Part shown: piece by piece, positions 4,970-9,648 of the stretch | Layout: each line of letters starts with the position of its first letter | Numbering within the stretch: the stretch's first letter is position 1 | DNA from: Clostridia bacterium | GTDB taxonomy: Bacteria > Bacillota > DSM-521 > Neomoorellales > Neomoorellaceae | DNA: 9,648 nt | Direction: 5' to 3' | Assembly (NCBI GenBank): GCA_030445875.1 | Contig: JASUSX010000058.1 | Location: forward strand, 1 to 9,648 | Made by a program: the position numbers and the translations under genes | Notes under the pieces: generated by a model | Told to the model about the DNA's origin: nothing | Seen by the model: only the letters and a program-made list of their open reading frames with translations | Databases searched by the model: none

Positions 4970-6229
4970 ATGTATAAGTACACTGATGATAAGGGCCAGC
5001 TGAAGTGTTCCTTCTGCGGCAAGCTGCAGGACCAGGTTAAAAAGCTGGTAGCCGGTCCCGGGGTATATATCTGCGACGAGTGTATCGAGCTCTGCAATGA
5101 GATAATTGAGGAAGAGCTGAGCGAGGACCTGAACCTGGAGATGGGCGAGCTGCCCAAGCCCAGGGAGATCCGGGAAATCCTCGATCAGTATGTTATTGGC
5201 CAGGATAAGGCCAAAAAAGCCCTGGCCGTGGCGGTTTATAACCACTACAAGCGCATCAACCTGGGCATGAAGATGGACGATGTCGAGTTGCAGAAGAGCA
5301 ACATCATCATGCTCGGGCCGACAGGCAGTGGGAAAACCCTTCTAGCTCAAACCCTGGCCCGGATCCTGAATGTACCCTTTGCCATTGCCGATGCTACTTC
5401 CCTGACAGAAGCCGGCTACGTGGGCGAGGATGTGGAAAACATCCTGTTGAAGCTGATCCAGGCGGCCGACTATGATGTAGAGAAGGCAGAAAAGGGTATT
5501 GTCTATATCGATGAGATCGATAAGATTGCCCGCAAGTCAGAGAACCCGTCCATTACCCGGGACGTCTCTGGCGAAGGGGTGCAGCAGGCTCTACTAAAGA
5601 TCCTGGAAGGCACCATCGCCAGTGTACCGCCCCAGGGCGGGCGCAAGCACCCCCATCAGGAGTTTATCCAGCTGGATACCACTAATATACTCTTTATCTG
5701 TGGCGGTGCCTTTGACGGCCTGGACAAGATTATCAAAAACCGTATCTCCCAGAAGACCATGGGCTTTGGTGCCGAGATCCGGAGCAAGAGGGATATCCAG
5801 GTCGGTGATATACTACGGCAGGTTCAGCCCGTCGACCTATTGAAATACGGCTTGATCCCCGAGTTCGTCGGCCGCCTGCCGGTCATCGTTACCTTGGATG
5901 CCCTGGATGAAGATTCCCTGGTGCGGGTACTGACCGAACCCCGTAATGCCCTGGTGAAACAATACCAGAAGCTCTTTGAAATGGACGGGGTAACCCTGGA
6001 ACTGAAAGAGGAGGCTCTGCGCGCCATTGCCAAAGAGGCCTTGCAACATGAAACGGGCGCCCGGGGTCTCAGGGCTATCCTGGAGGAAATCATGCTGGAT
6101 GTCATGTACGAGATACCTTCCCGGAACAACGTCGCTAAATGCGTAGTGACGAAGGAGGTAGTCCTGCGCAAGGAAGAGCCCCTGCTCGTTACAGTCGAGA
6201 GGAAAAAGAAAAAAGAAGAGACAGCCTGA
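4970..6229 (+). CDS. clpX: ATP-dependent Clp protease ATP-binding subunit ClpX
   Basis: This 419-residue protein has normal ClpX length. GAGGTGA (4956-4962) precedes the ATG by 7 bases. The N-terminal C4 zinc-binding domain has Cys13, Cys16, Cys35 and Cys38 and recruits substrates and adaptors. The AAA+ module shows Walker A GPTGSGKT (116-123), the pore loop GYVG (149-152) that grips substrate, Walker B VYIDEID (178-184), the RKH loop (225-227) and sensor 2 GAR (363-365). The loop that docks into ClpP normally reads IGF and is MGF here (264-266), a conservative change that should still fit the hydrophobic ClpP cleft. The hexamer unfolds substrates with ATP and feeds ClpP, encoded immediately upstream. 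The C-terminus is Lys/Glu-rich, as is common in the family. Confidence 0.98.
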   Translation: MYKYTDDKGQLKCSFCGKLQDQVKKLVAGPGVYICDECIELCNEIIEEELSEDLNLEMGELPKPREIREILDQYVIGQDKAKKALAVAVYNHYKRINLGMKMDDVELQKSNIIMLGPTGSGKTLLAQTLARILNVPFAIADATSLTEAGYVGEDVENILLKLIQAADYDVEKAEKGIVYIDEIDKIARKSENPSITRDVSGEGVQQALLKILEGTIASVPPQGGRKHPHQEFIQLDTTNILFICGGAFDGLDKIIKNRISQKTMGFGAEIRSKRDIQVGDILRQVQPVDLLKYGLIPEFVGRLPVIVTLDALDEDSLVRVLTEPRNALVKQYQKLFEMDGVTLELKEEALRAIAKEALQHETGARGLRAILEEIMLDVMYEIPSRNNVAKCVVTKEVVLRKEEPLLVTVERKKKKEETA

Positions 6230-6234
6230 AATAG

Positions 6235-6269
6235 AGGGCGGTGGTCAAAAGCCACTGCCCTTTGCTATT
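6235..6269 (+). terminator. Hairpin after clpX, possible partial terminator
   Basis: AGGGCGGTGGT (6235-6245) pairs with GCCACTGCCCT (6251-6261) through 11 pairs including two G-T wobbles, around the loop CAAAA. The following bases, TTGCTATT, make only a weak T run. It could reduce read-through into lonB or protect the 3' end of the clpX message. It also contains one GGTCAAA heptamer (6243-6249), but no second copy as a CtsR operator would need. Confidence 0.5.
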
Positions 6270-6335
6270 AAAAGGATAAAACCTCCCTTTCTGGATAAAC
6301 TTAAGAGAGAGTGTCAGAAAGGGGTAAGGAAAGAT

Positions 6336-8054
6336 ATGGATGGCTGGGGTCAGGGCCTGGGAGGGTTCCTGGGCTTTATCCAGATATTTTTTGCGGTCGT
6401 AATAGGCCTCTACTTCTGGAACCTTTTACGCAACCAGCAGGGTAACCGGGTGGCTGTAGAGAAGGAATCGCGCAAAGAGCTGGAAAAACTCCAGCGGATG
6501 CGGGAGATATCCCTTTCGGAACCCCTGGCGGAAAAAACCCGCCCTACTACCTTTAAGGAAATAATCGGCCAGGAGGAAGGCCTCAAGGCCCTGCGGGCAG
6601 CCCTTTGCGGCCCCAACCCCCAGCATGTTATCATCTACGGGCCGCCAGGGGTGGGCAAGACGGCGGCTGCCCGCCTGGTACTGGAGGAAGCCAAACAAAA
6701 TCCCCTCTCCCCCTTCAAGGAAACCGCCCGCTTTGTCGAAGTGGACGGGGCTACCTCGCGCTTTGACGAGCGCGGTATTGCTGACCCCTTGATCGGTTCT
6801 GTCCACGACCCCATCTACCAGGGGGCCGGGCCCATGGGCATGGCCGGCATCCCCCAGCCCAAACCCGGGGCCGTCACCCGCGCCCACGGGGGCATCCTTT
6901 TTATTGATGAAATCGGCGAGCTGCACCCGATCCAGATTAACAAACTGTTAAAAGTCCTGGAGGACCGCAAGGTAATCCTGGAGAGCGCCTACTATAATTC
7001 TGAGGATGCCAGTATCCCCAGCCATATCCACGACATCTTCCGCAACGGCCTCCCGGCAGATTTCCGCCTGGTGGGGGCGACTACCAGATTGCCCCAGGAA
7101 ATACCGGCCGCCATCCGTTCCCGCTGCCTGGAGGTCTTTTTCCGGCCCCTGCTGGCGGAGGAGATTGGCATTATTGTGCGTAACGCGGCTCAGAAGATCA
7201 ATTTAGCCATCGCCCCGGCGGCGGTGGAGGTGATCAAGCAGTATGCCACCAATGGCCGGGAGGCTGTGAATATGGTCCAGCTGGCGGCCGGGCTGGCCCT
7301 CACGGAAAAACACCCGGAGATTAGCCGACAAGATGTGGAGTGGGTGGTAACAAGCTGCCAGTATACCCCCCGCCAGGACGGCCGGGTACCGGCCGAGCCC
7401 CAGGTGGGGGTCGTTAATGCCCTGGCTGTCTATGGTCCCAATATGGGCCTCCTGGTAGAGATGGAAGCCAGCGTTAGCTTTGCCGGCCACCGCCGGGGGC
7501 AGGTCACCATTACCGGGGTCATCGAGGAAGAGGAAAGCGGCAGCGCTGATGGCCGCCGGGTGCGGCGCAAGAGTATGGCCCGTAATGCGGTGGATAATGT
7601 TTTAACGGTCCTGCGTAAACTCCTGCAGGTTGACCTCAGGGATTACGATATTCATCTCAATTTTCCCGGCGGGATGCCGGTGGATGGGCCTTCAGCCGGA
7701 GTCAGTATGTTGACAGCTGTTTATTCGGCCCTGACGGAAACCCCGGTCAATAACCTGGTAGCCATGACCGGGGAAGTATCCATCCGGGGCAGGGTCCGCC
7801 CGGTGGGCGGCGTGGTAGCCAAGGTGGAGGCGGCCCGCCTGGCCGGGGCCCAGAAGGTCCTTATCCCCCGGGATAACTGGCAGGAATTGTACCGTTCCCT
7901 GGTGGGCATCCAGGTGATCCCTGTGCAGACGGTCCAGGAAATCTTGGAACAGGCCCTCCTGCCAGGGTCCCGGACGGCCAGCCATGAGGGTTTCAAAACC
8001 CGGCCCCAGATCTTGAGCGCCTCCCCCCTGCCCTCCCGTCCCCTGGGTTGTTAA
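6336..8054 (+). CDS. lonB: Sporulation-type ATP-dependent protease LonB
   Basis: This 572-residue protein starts at ATG 6336 with AAGGA (6326-6330) five bases upstream. Residues 10-31 (FLGFIQIFFAVVIGLYFW) form one membrane helix, so the enzyme is probably anchored with its body in the cytosol, unlike classical Lon. A short charged linker leads to the AAA+ domain: Walker A GPPGVGKT (102-109), Walker B ILFIDEIGE (187-195), and a large insertion between them. The C-terminal Lon protease domain carries the Ser-Lys dyad, Ser453 in DGPSAGVSM and Lys496 in GGVVAKVEAA. LonB lacks the long N-terminal domain of LonA. In B. subtilis it sits next to lonA and is made in the forespore under sigma-F, which supports a spore-former here. 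The last 25-30 residues are Ser/Pro-rich and unlike the core. It follows clpX by 106 bases, with a hairpin between. Confidence 0.95.
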   Translation: MDGWGQGLGGFLGFIQIFFAVVIGLYFWNLLRNQQGNRVAVEKESRKELEKLQRMREISLSEPLAEKTRPTTFKEIIGQEEGLKALRAALCGPNPQHVIIYGPPGVGKTAAARLVLEEAKQNPLSPFKETARFVEVDGATSRFDERGIADPLIGSVHDPIYQGAGPMGMAGIPQPKPGAVTRAHGGILFIDEIGELHPIQINKLLKVLEDRKVILESAYYNSEDASIPSHIHDIFRNGLPADFRLVGATTRLPQEIPAAIRSRCLEVFFRPLLAEEIGIIVRNAAQKINLAIAPAAVEVIKQYATNGREAVNMVQLAAGLALTEKHPEISRQDVEWVVTSCQYTPRQDGRVPAEPQVGVVNALAVYGPNMGLLVEMEASVSFAGHRRGQVTITGVIEEEESGSADGRRVRRKSMARNAVDNVLTVLRKLLQVDLRDYDIHLNFPGGMPVDGPSAGVSMLTAVYSALTETPVNNLVAMTGEVSIRGRVRPVGGVVAKVEAARLAGAQKVLIPRDNWQELYRSLVGIQVIPVQTVQEILEQALLPGSRTASHEGFKTRPQILSASPLPSRPLGC

Positions 8055-8059
8055 AGCTA

Positions 8060-8088
8060 TTGCCAGATGACGAATAATGACGTAGAAT
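8060..8088 (+). promoter_or_regulatory. Sigma-A promoter of lon
   Basis: TTGCCA (8060-8065) and TAGAAT (8083-8088) each match 5 of 6 consensus bases and are exactly 17 bases apart. They begin six bases after the lonB stop. The start would be near 8095, leaving a leader of about 64 bases. A 7-bp inverted repeat, ATATACT (8087-8093) and AGTATAT (8119-8125), spans the start region and might be an operator or leader hairpin. No CIRCE or CtsR operator is visible. Confidence 0.7.
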
Positions 8089-8158
8089 ATACTATGATAA
8101 TTACCCGCTAAAGATTAAAGTATATACGCATCCTATAACGCCCTGGAGGTGTAAAGGT

Positions 8159-9648
8159 TTGAGTCGGACTATTCCCCTTTTACCCCTGCGCGGGGTTATT
8201 GTTTTTCCTTATACAGTTATTCACCTGGATGTAGGGCGGGAACGCTCGGTGAGCGCCATCGAGGAGGCCATGCTGCGCGACCGGATTATTTTCCTGGCCA
8301 TGCAGAAGGAAGCCCAGGATGACGACCCCGGCGAAGAGGATATTTATACCACCGGCACCATAGCCGAGATCAAGCAATTATTGAAACTGCCGGGGGGGAC
8401 GATTCGCATCCTGGTAGAAGGTATGCGGCGAGGCAAGATCAAGGACTACGTCAGCCATGATCCCTGCCTTCGGGTGGCAGTGGAAGAGGCAGCGGAGCCG
8501 CAGGAGACTTCCAGCGAAACAGAGGCCTTGATGCGCTGCCTGATTGATGAGTTCGAAACCTATGTCAAGATGTCCAAAAAGATCCCCCCGGAGACGGTGG
8601 TGGCTGTCGTCAGCCTGGAGGAACCGGGACGGCTGGCCGATGTAGTCGCTTCCCACCTGAATCTCAAACTGACAGATAAACAGGCTATCCTGGAAGCGGT
8701 AGATATTAAAGAACGCCTGGACCTCCTGTGCGAGATCCTGGCCCGGGAAAAGGAGATCCTGGAGTTAGAGCGGAAGATTAATTTGCGCGTCCGCAAGCAA
8801 ATGGAAAAGACCCAGAAGGAATACTACCTGCGCGAGCAGATGAAGGCCATCCAGAAAGAACTGGGCGAAAAGGATGAGCGGGCAGCCGAGGTTGAGGAAT
8901 TGCGGCAAAAGATAGCGACGGCTAAACTCCCCAAAGAGATCCGCGAGCGGGCCCTGAAAGAGGTCGAGCGGTTGGAGAAGATGCCGCCCATGGTGGCCGA
9001 AGCTACCGTCGTCCGTAATTACCTGGAGTGGCTTTTGAGCCTACCCTGGCATAAACAGACCCGCGACCGCCTGGATGTGCAGGTGGCGGAGCGCGTCCTC
9101 AATGAGGACCACTATGGCCTGAAGGAAGTCAAGGATCGCATCCTGGAGTACCTGGCAATTCGCCAGCTGGCTAAAAAGATGAAAGGCCCCATCATTTGCT
9201 TTGTGGGGCCACCAGGGGTCGGTAAAACCTCCCTGGCTAAATCCATCGCCCGCGCCCTGCAGCGCAAGTTCGTGCGTATCTCCCTGGGCGGGGTGCGGGA
9301 CGAAGCCGAGATCAGGGGCCACCGGCGGACCTATGTAGGTGCCCTGCCAGGGCGGATCATTCAGGGTATGAAACAGGCGGGCACCCGCAATCCGGTCTTT
9401 TTACTTGATGAGATCGACAAGTTAAGCAGCGATTTCCGCGGCGACCCGGCCTCGGCTTTACTGGAAGTGCTGGACCCGGAGCAGAACTTCATGTTTAGCG
9501 ATCACTATATCGAAGCCCCCTTTGACCTCTCCCGGGTGATGTTTATTACTACCGCCAACGTGGAATACTCCATCCCGCGACCCCTCCTGGACCGTATGGA
9601 GTTAATCCGAATCCCGGGCTATACCGAAGAGGAAAAGGTTAAAATCGC
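8159..9648 (+). CDS. lon: ATP-dependent protease Lon (LonA type), 3' end outside the window
   Basis: The frame is open from TTG 8159 to the right edge (496 codons and two bases). The TTG is supported by GGAGGTG (8145-8151) 7 bases upstream, and the protein begins MSRTIPLLPLRGVIVFPYTV, the standard Lon N-terminus. Residues 5 to about 200 form the N-terminal substrate-recognition domain. Residues about 210-265 are a charged coiled coil (REKEILELERKINLRVRKQM). The AAA+ domain follows with Walker A GPPGVGKT (350-357), GHRRTYVGALPGRII, and Walker B FLLDEIDK (Asp417, Glu418). Sensor 2 and the Ser-Lys protease domain should follow beyond the edge. It is a cytosolic quality-control protease for misfolded and regulatory proteins. 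It lies 104 bases after lonB and has its own promoter, so it can be expressed independently of the upstream operon. Confidence 0.96.
   Translation, partial: MSRTIPLLPLRGVIVFPYTVIHLDVGRERSVSAIEEAMLRDRIIFLAMQKEAQDDDPGEEDIYTTGTIAEIKQLLKLPGGTIRILVEGMRRGKIKDYVSHDPCLRVAVEEAAEPQETSSETEALMRCLIDEFETYVKMSKKIPPETVVAVVSLEEPGRLADVVASHLNLKLTDKQAILEAVDIKERLDLLCEILAREKEILELERKINLRVRKQMEKTQKEYYLREQMKAIQKELGEKDERAAEVEELRQKIATAKLPKEIRERALKEVERLEKMPPMVAEATVVRNYLEWLLSLPWHKQTRDRLDVQVAERVLNEDHYGLKEVKDRILEYLAIRQLAKKMKGPIICFVGPPGVGKTSLAKSIARALQRKFVRISLGGVRDEAEIRGHRRTYVGALPGRIIQGMKQAGTRNPVFLLDEIDKLSSDFRGDPASALLEVLDPEQNFMFSDHYIEAPFDLSRVMFITTANVEYSIPRPLLDRMELIRIPGYTEEEKVKI

Noticed and set aside
6243..6249. GGTCAAA heptamer resembling half of a CtsR operator after clpX
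   Set aside because: CtsR sites need a tandem second heptamer, which is absent, and this copy lies inside the hairpin stem, so it is best explained by that structure.

Overview
The window looks like chromosomal DNA of a moderately GC-rich, spore-forming, thermophilic-type Firmicute. Moorella or a close relative is my best guess. That guess rests on the tig-clpP-clpX-lonB-lon order, the presence of sporulation-type LonB, strong GGAGG ribosome binding sites with GTG and TTG starts, and a good match to a sigma-H promoter. No database search was possible, so the genus is an inference.

Layout. (1) Positions 1-206 hold the 3' end of a membrane-protein gene and its hairpin terminator. (2) Positions 254-742 on the minus strand encode a 162-residue coiled-coil protein containing an almost perfect 42-bp tandem repeat. 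(3) Transcribed away from it, 835-2148 encodes a LarA-family (nickel-pincer racemase/epimerase type) enzyme with its own terminator. (4) Positions 2186-2703 form a compact regulatory unit: a sigma-H-like promoter, a cyclic-di-GMP-I (GEMM-I) riboswitch with a clear antiterminator/terminator pair, a 10-codon reading frame overlapping the next start, a 59-residue protein of unknown function, and a terminator. (5) From 2724 to the right edge is a protein-quality-control cluster: a strong promoter with a leader of about 185 nt, then trigger factor, ClpP, ClpX, LonB and the first two-thirds of Lon.

How the genes work together. Trigger factor folds nascent chains at the ribosome. ClpX unfolds tagged or damaged substrates and feeds them to ClpP. 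LonB and Lon are self-contained AAA+ proteases. The tight spacing of tig, clpP and clpX points to one operon. A hairpin after clpX and a good sigma-A promoter between lonB and lon suggest that the distal genes can be uncoupled from it.

The most interesting part is the unit at 2186-2703. It appears to place a tiny unknown protein under two controls: sigma-H (transition state and sporulation entry) and c-di-GMP (second messenger). The RNA logic predicts termination when c-di-GMP is bound. The conserved protease cluster is otherwise ordinary. Several start codons there are better placed downstream of the longest open frame, in tig, clpP and the minus-strand gene.
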